Shown here piece by piece: positions 43,495-52,845 of a DNA stretch of 64,000 nucleotides. The notes beneath the pieces are model-generated. The model ran no database searches, had not been told where the DNA came from, and was given only the letters and a program-made list of their open reading frames with translations. A program made the translations under genes and the position numbers. This DNA is from Saprospiraceae bacterium (GTDB lineage Bacteria > Bacteroidota > Bacteroidia > Chitinophagales > Saprospiraceae), in contig JAGNXB010000001.1 of assembly GCA_017985675.1 (NCBI GenBank), positions 300,743-364,742 of the forward strand. The letters run 5' to 3'. How positions within the stretch are numbered: the stretch's first letter is position 1; every line of letters starts with the position of its first letter.

Positions 43495-46400
43495 ATGAGA
43501 AACCTGGTTATGCCCAAGCAAGCCCTGCTAGTTTTATTATTGATTTTCACATCTATTTTGCCCGGAAGGTCCACTTCAAATACCATCAATTCCACCCATT
43601 CTGTAACCACTTGTGACAATGCCACGAATGGTGGTCAAATCGAAGGTGATGAGATTGGATGTCCTAATCCGGTTTTTGATCCATCTTTAATTACGAATGT
43701 CATTTTTCCTTCAGGAGGGAGCGGTAATTTAGAATACATCTGGATTTATACCACCATTGACCCGTTGCAACCCGTTTCCTTATGGGTTCCAATTCCAGGA
43801 TCGAATGCCTCCGAATATGATCCGGGGCCAATAACACAAACAACCTGGTATAGGAGATGTGCCAGGCGAGAAGGGTGTGATGATTATGTTGCAGAATCAA
43901 ATTATGTGGTGAAGGAAATTTATTGCTGCGACAATTATACAAGTGGAGGTGAAATCGGCAATGATCAGGAATCATGTTTATCATCATTTGATCCTGCGTT
44001 GCTTGAAAATATAACCAATCCATCGGGCGGTTCGGGTAATGGGGTGTTTACCTGGTATAGTAGCACAATAGGTCCACCCTTTGATCCAAATACCTGGCAA
44101 ATGATTCCTGGTGCTGACCAGCTTACTTATGATCCAGGAATAATCACAGCTACTACCTGGTTTATTCGATTTGCCCGGAGAGCTGAATGTGCAGAAGGAA
44201 TTCCATCGAACATAGTTAAGGTAGAGCTTTTGCCCGGTGTAAGTATTAGTGGAGTAATTGAACCTGTTTCATGTTTCGGAGGCAACAACGGAAGTATCAA
44301 TGTCACAATTTCTGGTGGTTCACCTGGTTTTACATTTACATGGAGCACTGGCGCAACAACCGAAGACCTTAGTGGACTAAATATTGGAACGTATTCAGTT
44401 ACTGTAACGGATATCAATGGTTGTTCTAATAGCGCATTATATACAGTATCAGAACCGGATCTCTTATCACTTGTTGTTCAAGGTCATAATCCTACTTGTT
44501 TTGGTGCTTCAGATGGTTCAATTTCCCTTATCGTTGAAGGGGGAACCCCACCCTATTCCTTTAACTGGGACAATGCGCCTGATGTCCAAAATCCTATCAA
44601 CCTGGGTGCAGGTACGTATGCGGTTACAGTTACGGACTACAAAGGTTGTGTGGCTCATGCTACATTGATGTTAGCAGATCCTCCAGTTATTGATATTGGA
44701 GCCACTATCATTCAACCAAACTGCGAAGGCGGATCAACTGGTTCAATTGGTATAGTGATCACAGGAGGTATCCCGGGCTACAGTGTTTTGTGGAATACGG
44801 GTGCTACTACAACTTTAATTGATGGTCTTGCTGCAGGAGTTTATAGTGTTACCATTACCGATTCGAACAATTGTGTTGGAACAGGTTCATATATTTTGCA
44901 GGATCCTGATGGTTTGATGGCCTCCGGAACAATTCATCATGTCTCATGTAATGGATTATTTGATGGGGGAATTGAAATAGTTGTGTCAAATGGAGAGGCA
45001 CCCTTTACCTACAATTGGAGCAATGGGTCGAATGATCAAAATCAGGTTGGACTAGAAGCTGGTAGTTATACATTGACCATTTCTGATGTCAATGGTTGTC
45101 CATTTATTCTAATGTTTGTTGTGCAGCAGCCTGATTCTATCCAAATAACCTTTAGCAAAACAGATGTGGATTGTTTCGGTGGCAACGACGGAACAGCAAC
45201 AGCCATTGTGAGTGGTGGCACCGCACCTTATACCTATAGCTGGAATACAAATCCGGTCCAAACGACTGCTACGGCAACAAATCTTTTAGCCGGGACCTAT
45301 ACGGTGATCGTGACGGATGCGAATAATTGTACCGCTACAGGATCAGTGACCATTATAGCCCCACCAGCATTGACTATCACGATGAGTAAAACAGATGTGG
45401 ATTGTTTCGGTGGCAACGACGGAACAGCAACAGCCATTGTGAGTGGTGGCACCGCGCCTTATACCTATAGCTGGAATACAAATCCGGTCCAAACCACAGC
45501 TACGGCGACAAATCTTGAAGCCGGAACCTATCCGGTGATCGTGACGGATGCGAATAATTGTACCGCTACAGGGTCAGTGACCATTATAGCCCCACCAGCA
45601 TTGACCATAAGCCTGAGCAAAACAGATGTGGATTGTTTCGGTGGCAACGACGGAATAGCTACAGCCAATGTCAGTGGTGGCACCGCACCTTATACCTATA
45701 GCTGGAATACAAATCCGGTCCAAACCACAGCTACGGCGACAAATCTTGTGGCGGGAACCTATACGGTGATCGTGACGGATGCGAATAATTGTACCGCTAC
45801 AGGATCAGTGACCATTATAGCCCCACCAGCATTGACTATCACGCTGAGTAAAACAGATGTGGATTGTTTCGGTGGCAACGACGGAACAGCAACAGCCAGT
45901 GTGAGTGGTGGCACGGCACCTTATACCTATAGCTGGAATACAAATCCGGTCCAAACGACTGCTACGGCAACAAATCTTTTAGCCGGGACCTATACGGTGA
46001 TCGTGACGGATGCGAATAATTGTACTGCTACAGGATCAGTGACCATAATAGCCCCACCAGCATTGATCATTACCCTGAGCAAAACAGATGTGGATTGTTT
46101 CGGTGGCAACGACGGAACAGCAACAGCCAGTGTCAGTGGTGGCACCGCACCTTATACCTATAGCTGGAATACAAATCCGGTCCAAACCACAGCTACGGCG
46201 ACAAATCTTGTGGCGGGAATCTATACGGTGATCGTGACGGATGCGAATAATTGTACCGCTACAGGGTCAGTGACCATTATAGCCCCACCAGCATTGACCA
46301 TAAGCCTGAGCAAAACAGATGTGGATTGTTTCGGAGGAAACGACGGGACAGCAACAGCCAATGTCAGTGGTGGCACCGCACCTTTTACATATAGCTGGAA

Positions 46401-48279
46401 TACAAATCCGGTACAGACCACGGCTTTGGCAACAAATCTTGTAGCCGGAACCTATACGGTGATTGTGACGGATGCGAACGACTGTACGGCAACGGGCTCG
46501 GTGACAGTTTTTTCGCCAACAATTGTCGAATTAACTATTTCGAATGTTGATCAAACTTGCATCCAAAAGGATGATGGTATGGCGGAGGTGATAGCCAATG
46601 GTGGTTCGAGTCCTTATACTTACCAATGGAATGATCTTTCCAACACAACTAATGCCAAAGTCAATAATTTGGCACCTGGTACCTACATGGTTACCGTAAT
46701 GGATGCTAAAGGTTGCACAGCAGTAGGGATTGTCGAAATAGATGCATCTTTGGAAGAATGTGATTGTCTCATTCGGAAAGGAGATTTTGTATGGTATGAT
46801 TTTGATAAAGATGGGATTCAAGATGCCAATGAATTGGGTGTCAATGGCATTCCAGTGCACTTAGTAGAGTCCGGACCAGATGGTGAATACGGTACTGAAG
46901 ATGACATTAAGATTAAAAGCACGATTACCAGTGGGTCCGGTTTTAATACGGGATATTACATGTTTGAAAACGTTTGTGCGGGGACTTATGCCATTTGTTT
47001 TGAGATTGACACAGCGCTATATCTTTTTTCGCCCGCTCACCAGGGACTTAATCCTGCTGTTGATAGTGATGCAGATCCACTAACAGGATGTACTGATCCT
47101 TTCACAATAACTGCTAACTCTTCTGATGATTTAACATGGGATGCGGGTATTCAGGATTATTGTGTTAATGTCGAGGATCCGGGGGAAATTGGATATGACC
47201 AGACGATTTGTTATGGTGAGATTCCGGATTTAATAGGTGAAGTTCAGCCTCCCCAAGGGGGATCAGGAGATCTGGAATATTTATGGCTTAAATCAGAGGT
47301 AGAACCTATTTACTATCCGGGTAATAATTATTGGGAAGAGATACCCAATTCGAATACACCTGACTACCAGCCAGGTAATCTGTTAACAACAACATATTAT
47401 TTAAGATGTGTACGTAGGGCAGGTTGTTCAGAATATCTTGAGTCAAATATTATCACCGTAACAGTTATTGATGTTGACGCGACTATATTGAATGGCTATT
47501 TTGATCCAATATGTGTAGATAAAGGTTATATTTTCCAAGCTAAGAGTAATGGTCAAGGTGCCACGTATTTCTGGACTTTTGGACCAGATGGCATTCCTTC
47601 AGCAGCTACTAGTCAAATAGTGCATCCCGTCAAGTGGCCAACCGTAGGCCCCAAAACGGTGACACTGACAGTTACTTTGGGAAATTGCGTAGAGACTACA
47701 ACAGTCGAATATGTTGCTGATGTTTGTGCTTGTAAACCAGCCTTCCTTGATTTTGATGCTGTGGTCATTACTGACAGTTTAGTTGAGGTAAAATGGAGTG
47801 CAGACACATGGGAACAAGATCATGTCTTTTTGATTGAACGCTCGCTCGATGGACTTGACTTTGAATACATCGCCACCGTTACCGGTGTAAAAGACCAAGT
47901 CAAGCAATACCAAATCCATGACAAAGATCCTTACAAGGGGGAGAGCTTTTACCGGATAAAATTAATCGATATGCTTGGAAACAAGGATATGACTCAAGCA
48001 GAGCGTGTATTCATTCTAAATGCAGATGCGTTTTATCTAGACTTTTTCCCGAATCCCTCATCTCAGTCATTATGGGTTCGTTTTCATGAACCAACTGCTG
48101 GAGGGGCAGTGATCCAGTTTTTTGATATTGTCGGAAAGCAAATTCACACCCAGGAAATCAAGAGTGGGGCAAGGATCATTGAAATTAATTGTGCTTCGTG
48201 GATAGATGGTACCTATATAGCGTATCTTTTTCAAGATGGGAAACGCCCCATTTCATTGAAATTTATCAAAACGCGATAG
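43495..48279 (+). CDS. Giant SprB-repeat surface adhesin with T9SS sorting domain
   Basis: A 1594-residue exported protein. The ATG at 43495 gives a proper signal peptide (MRNLVMPKQALLVLLLIFTS). Two N-terminal modules with a GGSGN..W signature are followed by four diverged SprB-type repeats. Then come six nearly identical 77-residue repeats (residues 554-1015), each with DVDCFGGNDG, SGGTAPYTYSWNTNPVQTT and VIVTDANNCTATGSVT. An eleventh, diverged repeat follows. Next are an SdrD-B-like domain (FVWYDFDKDGIQDANELG, ~1090-1185), a third GGSGD..W module, a PKD-like stretch and a T9SS sorting domain (FFPNPSSQSLWV) near 1505-1594. SprB repeats occur in the motile adhesin of gliding Flavobacterium, so attachment or gliding is the likely role. 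Confidence 0.9.
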   Translation: MRNLVMPKQALLVLLLIFTSILPGRSTSNTINSTHSVTTCDNATNGGQIEGDEIGCPNPVFDPSLITNVIFPSGGSGNLEYIWIYTTIDPLQPVSLWVPIPGSNASEYDPGPITQTTWYRRCARREGCDDYVAESNYVVKEIYCCDNYTSGGEIGNDQESCLSSFDPALLENITNPSGGSGNGVFTWYSSTIGPPFDPNTWQMIPGADQLTYDPGIITATTWFIRFARRAECAEGIPSNIVKVELLPGVSISGVIEPVSCFGGNNGSINVTISGGSPGFTFTWSTGATTEDLSGLNIGTYSVTVTDINGCSNSALYTVSEPDLLSLVVQGHNPTCFGASDGSISLIVEGGTPPYSFNWDNAPDVQNPINLGAGTYAVTVTDYKGCVAHATLMLADPPVIDIGATIIQPNCEGGSTGSIGIVITGGIPGYSVLWNTGATTTLIDGLAAGVYSVTITDSNNCVGTGSYILQDPDGLMASGTIHHVSCNGLFDGGIEIVVSNGEAPFTYNWSNGSNDQNQVGLEAGSYTLTISDVNGCPFILMFVVQQPDSIQITFSKTDVDCFGGNDGTATAIVSGGTAPYTYSWNTNPVQTTATATNLLAGTYTVIVTDANNCTATGSVTIIAPPALTITMSKTDVDCFGGNDGTATAIVSGGTAPYTYSWNTNPVQTTATATNLEAGTYPVIVTDANNCTATGSVTIIAPPALTISLSKTDVDCFGGNDGIATANVSGGTAPYTYSWNTNPVQTTATATNLVAGTYTVIVTDANNCTATGSVTIIAPPALTITLSKTDVDCFGGNDGTATASVSGGTAPYTYSWNTNPVQTTATATNLLAGTYTVIVTDANNCTATGSVTIIAPPALIITLSKTDVDCFGGNDGTATASVSGGTAPYTYSWNTNPVQTTATATNLVAGIYTVIVTDANNCTATGSVTIIAPPALTISLSKTDVDCFGGNDGTATANVSGGTAPFTYSWNTNPVQTTALATNLVAGTYTVIVTDANDCTATGSVTVFSPTIVELTISNVDQTCIQKDDGMAEVIANGGSSPYTYQWNDLSNTTNAKVNNLAPGTYMVTVMDAKGCTAVGIVEIDASLEECDCLIRKGDFVWYDFDKDGIQDANELGVNGIPVHLVESGPDGEYGTEDDIKIKSTITSGSGFNTGYYMFENVCAGTYAICFEIDTALYLFSPAHQGLNPAVDSDADPLTGCTDPFTITANSSDDLTWDAGIQDYCVNVEDPGEIGYDQTICYGEIPDLIGEVQPPQGGSGDLEYLWLKSEVEPIYYPGNNYWEEIPNSNTPDYQPGNLLTTTYYLRCVRRAGCSEYLESNIITVTVIDVDATILNGYFDPICVDKGYIFQAKSNGQGATYFWTFGPDGIPSAATSQIVHPVKWPTVGPKTVTLTVTLGNCVETTTVEYVADVCACKPAFLDFDAVVITDSLVEVKWSADTWEQDHVFLIERSLDGLDFEYIATVTGVKDQVKQYQIHDKDPYKGESFYRIKLIDMLGNKDMTQAERVFILNADAFYLDFFPNPSSQSLWVRFHEPTAGGAVIQFFDIVGKQIHTQEIKSGARIIEINCASWIDGTYIAYLFQDGKRPISLKFIKTR
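45154..46539 (+). repeat. Six tandem 231-bp repeats in the adhesin gene
   Basis: Units begin at 45154, 45385, 45616, 45847, 46078 and 46309, each exactly 231 bp (77 codons), so the frame is kept. They differ by scattered single bases, for example LLAG, LEAG and LVAG at one variable site and a few synonymous changes. The near identity at DNA level points to recent duplication or ongoing gene conversion. The copy number may differ between strains or be mis-assembled. Confidence 0.97.
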
Positions 48280-48304
48280 GCATTTGTAGTACTTATTTCA
48301 AGTT

Positions 48305-48342
48305 AAGCGGGATGAAGTTGAAAAATTTTATCCCGCTTTTTT
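48305..48342 (+). terminator. Intrinsic terminator of the adhesin gene
   Basis: AAGCGGGAT (48305-48313) and ATCCCGCTT (48330-48338) form a 9-bp stem with a 16-base loop, followed by T residues to 48342. It lies 26 bases after the adhesin stop. Confidence 0.88.
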
Positions 48343-48562
48343 ACTTTAATTGCGAATGCATACTTATTTGTTAATTAGCATATTACGAATGAACATTATA
48401 TTTCATGTCTAAAATAATATGCTTCAAGTGATTGTGTATATAAAATTTGTTTCTACCTTAGCAATCTATTCTGAAAACGGGTTGATCCCATGGGCTAAAA
48501 AGTAATTTCCCAATCTTTCCCAGACCCGATTTCCATCTCAAAAACCGCAATTTCCCAAAGCA

Positions 48563-48601
48563 GGGGTTTAACCAGGATCTGATCCGGTTAGCCCCTTTTT
48601 T
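48563..48601 (+). terminator. Orphan intrinsic terminator (no upstream CDS)
   Basis: GGGGTTTAACC pairs with GGTTAGCCCC across an inner GGATC/GATCC stem, with one bulged base, and is followed by six T (48596-48601). It acts on the forward strand. The only forward gene before it already has its own terminator 220 bp upstream. Confidence 0.7.
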
Positions 48602-48645
48602 GTTTCCAGGAGTGTTACTGTAAACTCCACAATGAGCCTATCAAG

Positions 48646-50004
48646 TTACATTTGATTAAGGGCTTGTTTGTATACTTCCAAACATCGAGCTCGAGCCAAA
48701 CTATGGTCTATTATTGGATCAGGGTATGCAGGACTACCCCACTCCGGGATCCAGGTTTTTATATATATGAAATTGGGATCAAATTTTTCCTGTTGTGCCT
48801 TGGGACTGAAAATTCTAAAATAAGGTGCAGCATCGGTTCCTGAACCTGCAGCCCATTGCCAACCACCATTATTAGAAGCTAAGTCAAAATCAAGCAGTTT
48901 TCTTGCAAACCAAGATTCGCCTAATCGCCAATCTATGAGCAAGTGTTTCGTTAAAAAACTGGCAACTATCATTCTTACTCGGTTGTGCATAAAACCAGTA
49001 CCATTCAGTTCGCGCATTCCTGCATCCACTATTGGATATCCTGTTTTGCCATCACACCATAATTTGAACTGTTGTTCATCATTAAGCCATGCGATATCAT
49101 CATATTCTGGTCGAAAAGACCTGTGTGTTACATGTGGGTGATGAGCCAAGATCATAGCATAAAAGTCCCTCCAAATCAATTCATTCAAGTATACAGCACT
49201 TAACCTTCTAGCAGCTCTAGCTTTTTCACGAATACTTATCGTTCCAAATCTAAAGTGAATCCCTAGTCGACTAGTCCCCATGATGGCTGGAAAGTTGCGC
49301 GTTTCTTCATAATCCTTAATTTGGTTGCTGGCTACAGTAGTTGAAGGAAATATTAGTGAAGTTCTCTCGAACCCCATTTCCTCCAGTGTAATCAAAGGGC
49401 CTTGTCCATGTTGTGCCGTCTTATTTAGTAAATTCTCTGAAGGGTAATGATGAAATACACTTAATGTTTCTTCAGATTGTAGCTCTCTTTCCTCCATTTT
49501 CAGTTTCCACATACGCGCATATGGCGTAAACATGGCATAGGCAGTACCGTCGGGCTTCAGGATTTCATTTTTTTCAAAAATAAGATGGTCCTTGTATGTT
49601 TTAAAACCTATATTTTTTGAATCCAAGGTTTTTTTTACCCTTAAATCTCTATCAAGCGCGTACGGTTCCCAATCATGGTTGGTGTAAACACTAGCCACAT
49701 TCAATTCTTCTGTCAACTCAATGAAAATCTGCTCTGGCTCCCCATACTTAACTATTAATGTTGATCCGGTAAGTTCCAACTCTTGTTTGATTGAGGAAAT
49801 CTGGTCATGAATAAAGCTAACCCGGGCATCATCTATATCCTCCAATTGATCAAGGATCACTTTGTCAAATATGAAAATTCCTAATACATTTCCACTATCC
49901 TTCAATGCATGATATAAACCACAATTATCTGAAAGTCGGAGATCACGACGAAACCAGAACAAAGTATATGGCTCTGTAGACGTGAAACTATTTGTTGCAG
50001 CCAT
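48646..50004 (-). CDS. phrB: Deoxyribodipyrimidine photolyase (cryptochrome/photolyase family)
   Basis: A light-dependent DNA-repair flavoprotein (452 aa) that splits cyclobutane pyrimidine dimers. The N-terminal Rossmann-like antenna domain begins LFWFRRDLRLSDNCGL. The FAD-binding C-terminal domain contains the signatures WRDFYAMILAHHP, TGYPIVDAGMRELNGTGFMH and NNGGWQWAAGSGTDAAPYFR, which match class I CPD photolyases. The same fold occurs in cryptochromes and (6-4) photolyases, so a dimer-repair role is likely but not certain. It is transcribed alone, facing the adhesin terminators. Confidence 0.93.
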   Translation of the reverse strand: MAATNSFTSTEPYTLFWFRRDLRLSDNCGLYHALKDSGNVLGIFIFDKVILDQLEDIDDARVSFIHDQISSIKQELELTGSTLIVKYGEPEQIFIELTEELNVASVYTNHDWEPYALDRDLRVKKTLDSKNIGFKTYKDHLIFEKNEILKPDGTAYAMFTPYARMWKLKMEERELQSEETLSVFHHYPSENLLNKTAQHGQGPLITLEEMGFERTSLIFPSTTVASNQIKDYEETRNFPAIMGTSRLGIHFRFGTISIREKARAARRLSAVYLNELIWRDFYAMILAHHPHVTHRSFRPEYDDIAWLNDEQQFKLWCDGKTGYPIVDAGMRELNGTGFMHNRVRMIVASFLTKHLLIDWRLGESWFARKLLDFDLASNNGGWQWAAGSGTDAAPYFRIFSPKAQQEKFDPNFIYIKTWIPEWGSPAYPDPIIDHSLARARCLEVYKQALNQM

Positions 50005-50142
50005 ATTATAATGAGTAAATGGAAAAATACTAACCTAATTAATCCACATGCTTTACACAAATTGATCTATTGATGTGTCAGCAAATTGACATTTAGAACA
50101 AGTTTACTTCAAGGTGGTTGCAGACCTGCACGATAAAGGTTC

Positions 50143-50150
50143 TACTTTTG
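50143..50150 (+). promoter_or_regulatory. Likely promoter of the TPR lipoprotein
   Basis: TACTTTTG fits TAnnTTTG, with TTG at 50118-50120, 22 bases upstream. It ends 18 bases before the ATG at 50169 and so rules out the earlier in-frame start at 50118. Confidence 0.55.
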
Positions 50151-50168
50151 CATTCCAATAAAATCAAG

Positions 50169-51050
50169 ATGACTAGAAAATTTCTTGTTCCCTTCATGCC
50201 TATTTGTATCCTCCTATTTATGGTTGGCTGCAAGCAGGATTCTAAGCAAATGTTCTCAACAGAATTAGCTGGGATTAAAAATCAGAAAGACCTAAAGGAT
50301 GTGGCTAAGTCCATCGAAGACTATTTGGCAACTAACCCTTCTGATTCTGGCTGTATCTGGTATGGCCTTTTGGGTACACGTGCATTAGCCATTTCAAGAA
50401 CACTGGATGCAGAAGCCTATTTCATGAAAGCCGTTAGAGATTATCCTGCTTGCCCGGAAACGCCCAACCATCTATTGGCACTATCCAATATTTATAAAAA
50501 CTATTTGCAATGGGAATTTGTTGGCGAGGCTATTTGCTGTGTCATAAAGGATCGAGTAGAGCAAGACCTAAAAGGTGAAGCATATAGTTGTTGTCCCTCT
50601 GCATCGTTGCCGGTTGATTCGATGCTAGTCCAATTACGTGCTAAGGTATTTGATGCAACTCAAAACAAACTTGATGCGAAAGCAGGTCGGAATTACATTG
50701 CACTTTGTCAAGTTAGGGCTCTTTTGTTTCCCGAAGATCCATCCTCTGCCGATCATTTGAATGAAGCCGCTAAGGTTGCCAAGGCGATACAAATGCCACT
50801 TGTTGCTGTGGATTTATATGATTGGATCCTAACCGATTATATCCAAACTATGTATGGTCCTAAGGCCATTTTTTTGAAAGCGTTCACCTATGAAACGGAT
50901 TTAGCAGATATAGAAAATGCTCGAAAGTTTTATACTCAATTTGTAAAAGAATACCCTACTGATGAGTTTGCAGATGATGCCCAACTTTTACTTCAAAACT
51001 TAGGTAAAGATCCGGAAGAACTAATTCGTCAGTTTGAAAAGTCCAAATAG
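50169..51050 (+). CDS. TPR-containing lipoprotein, YbgF/BamD-like C-terminus
   Basis: A 293-residue lipoprotein: basic start MTRKF, hydrophobic segment, lipobox FMVGC. The mature part is helical with TPR-like units. The C-terminal repeat AFTYETDLADIENARKFYTQFVKEYPTDEFADDAQLLLQ (shown in part) resembles the tails of YbgF/CpoB and BamD proteins, which act at the envelope. Several cysteines in the middle (ICCVIKD and YSCCPSA) are unusual. The start at 50169 is supported by the promoter box and the lipoprotein signal. No operon partner on this strand; the htrA gene converges from the right. Confidence 0.68.
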   Translation: MTRKFLVPFMPICILLFMVGCKQDSKQMFSTELAGIKNQKDLKDVAKSIEDYLATNPSDSGCIWYGLLGTRALAISRTLDAEAYFMKAVRDYPACPETPNHLLALSNIYKNYLQWEFVGEAICCVIKDRVEQDLKGEAYSCCPSASLPVDSMLVQLRAKVFDATQNKLDAKAGRNYIALCQVRALLFPEDPSSADHLNEAAKVAKAIQMPLVAVDLYDWILTDYIQTMYGPKAIFLKAFTYETDLADIENARKFYTQFVKEYPTDEFADDAQLLLQNLGKDPEELIRQFEKSK

Positions 51051-51198
51051 AACTTCTTCTGAAATATTACTTAAGTACTGGAATATCTACATAGTGCATA
51101 AGCTAACGCATTTGTTTAGTCATGGTTTGAAGGTAACTCGACAGAACATATCCCCGATGTGAAGTAGTCGCAAAGGTTAAACCATGTTTTTACAAAAA

Positions 51199-51233
51199 TT
51201 AAAAGAGGGGATTAGCACAACCGAATCCCCTCT
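51199..51233 (-). terminator. Intrinsic terminator of the HtrA gene
   Basis: AGAGGGGATT (51204-51213) and AATCCCCTCT (51224-51233) form a perfect 10-bp stem with a 10-base loop. It is followed on the reverse strand by TTTTAATTTTTG and lies 21 bases after the htrA stop. Confidence 0.88.
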
Positions 51234-51254
51234 CTATCAGGAGCTATGCTTCGG

Positions 51255-52751
51255 TCACATTCCTAATGCATAGTAATAAATGTCCTGTATGCCTTCATAA
51301 ACTCCTTCTAGCATCACCCCTCCTGACTTATTCGTTAAGAGTCTTTCGAGTTCTTCTACTGATAAAACTTCTTGACCATTCACACGTGCGATGATAAATC
51401 CATCCTTCATGTTGGTCTCCTTTTTAAGTTTGCCGGGTTTAATCTTTGCTACTTTTACTCCGCCTTGAATGCCAAGCTTCCGCGCTTTTTCACCGGAGAT
51501 GGTCACTAGTTCCGCTCCTAGTCGAGTGGCTATTGCGGACGTTTCAGATTTGACACGGCTGGTATTCCCATCCTTATTGTTCAGCGTGACTGTGAATGTT
51601 TTTTCGGTACCAGCCCTGTTCACTCTGACAGCCATTTGGTCTCCAGGGCGATGACTGGCTACAGTTTCCAGCAATTCAGCAGAAGCATTTACAGTGGTTG
51701 AGTTAATGCCAATGATCACATCCCCTATTTTTAGACCCGCTCGTTCAGCTGCTCCACCCTCAACAAGGCTGTCCACATAAACACCTCGAATAACTTCCAA
51801 ATTTTTCTCTTTAGCGAAAGCACTATTTACATCCTTAATCATCACGCCAATGAATCCTCGTTGGACAGTGCCAAATTCAATTAAGTCTTCGATCACTTTT
51901 CGAACAATATTTGAAGGAATGGCAAAACCATAACCAGAATAGGATCCGGTAGGACTGGCTATTGCTGTGTTAATTCCAATCAATCGACCCTCCAAATCTA
52001 CCAATGCTCCTCCACTATTACCCGGGTTTATAGCAGCATCAGTTTGTATAAAGGACTCAACAGCAAATTGTTCCCTAAGTATTTGGATATTTCTTGCTTT
52101 AGCTGACACGATACCTGCTGTAATGGTCGAATTAAGATTGAAAGGATTACCTACGGCAAGAACCCATTCGCCTACTTTTACTTCGTCAGAATTCATGAAT
52201 GTCAATGTAGGCAAGTTGTTTTCATTGATCTGTAATAACGCAAGATCGGTTGTAGGATCGGTACCGATTAACTTTGCCTTATACGTCCGGTTGTCATTCA
52301 TGACTACCTCAATGTCATCTGCATCGGCAATGACATGGTTGTTTGTCACAATGTAACCTTCAGGACTGATGATTACGCCGGAGCCACTACCCACGCTAGG
52401 TTGTTGGTTAGGCGTCTCAAAACGGAATTGTGGTCCGAAAAACCGCTCAAACAAATCATTGCCAAAGGGATCTTCCATTCCGCGTTGATCGCCACTATTT
52501 TGTCCACCTGAGGTTTGGGTTGATTTGATATGTACCACAGTATTAATGACTTTTTCTGCAGTTTGTGTAAAATCAAGTGGTACAAATTCTCCTTGTTTAT
52601 CCAACGTATACATGGCTCCCCTTACTGGCGTATTGCTTACGTGTTCAATCTTCATTCGATTGTTGCCGATTCCTAAGAACCAGGCAGCAATCAACATCGT
52701 CGATGAAACCAGAATAGCAGTTACAGCACTAATTAGAATGTATTTTTTCAT
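51255..52751 (-). CDS. htrA: Do/DegP-type periplasmic serine protease (HtrA family)
   Basis: A trypsin-like protease/chaperone for misfolded envelope proteins (498 aa). An N-terminal hydrophobic segment (residues 4-27) anchors or exports it. The catalytic triad is His139 (TNNHV), Asp169 (TTDLALL) and Ser246 (GNSGGAL). Two PDZ domains follow: the first with RGFIGVMIKDV and the second, more divergent, ending near residue 498. The linker before the protease is Gly/Ser-rich. Trimeric or higher cages are expected from the family. No regulator is adjacent, and a strong terminator ends the gene. Confidence 0.95.
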   Translation of the reverse strand: MKKYILISAVTAILVSSTMLIAAWFLGIGNNRMKIEHVSNTPVRGAMYTLDKQGEFVPLDFTQTAEKVINTVVHIKSTQTSGGQNSGDQRGMEDPFGNDLFERFFGPQFRFETPNQQPSVGSGSGVIISPEGYIVTNNHVIADADDIEVVMNDNRTYKAKLIGTDPTTDLALLQINENNLPTLTFMNSDEVKVGEWVLAVGNPFNLNSTITAGIVSAKARNIQILREQFAVESFIQTDAAINPGNSGGALVDLEGRLIGINTAIASPTGSYSGYGFAIPSNIVRKVIEDLIEFGTVQRGFIGVMIKDVNSAFAKEKNLEVIRGVYVDSLVEGGAAERAGLKIGDVIIGINSTTVNASAELLETVASHRPGDQMAVRVNRAGTEKTFTVTLNNKDGNTSRVKSETSAIATRLGAELVTISGEKARKLGIQGGVKVAKIKPGKLKKETNMKDGFIIARVNGQEVLSVEELERLLTNKSGGVMLEGVYEGIQDIYYYALGM

Positions 52752-52845
52752 TGTTGGAATTGTTTTGATGGAAAATCAACGGTTTTGAGGCCTTTCAGTT
52801 GATCAGTATCTCGATTTTTTACAAAACTTTAACCAAGCGAAAGAT

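Larger units (their letters stand above)
48280..48645. other. Intergenic region of 366 bp holding two terminators and a possible small RNA
   Basis: The gap between the adhesin gene and the convergent photolyase gene carries the adhesin terminator (48305-48342). It also holds about 220 bp of unassigned sequence and then a second, independent forward terminator (48563-48601). The second terminator has no protein gene before it, so the sequence between may encode a short RNA. Close to the second terminator, GGGCTAA (48492-48498) could pair with TTAGCCC (48588-48594). Confidence 0.4.

Noticed and set aside
45154..46539. Tandem repeats considered as a CRISPR array
   Set aside because: The 231-bp units are contiguous, in frame, and encode SprB-type protein repeats; there are no unique spacers.
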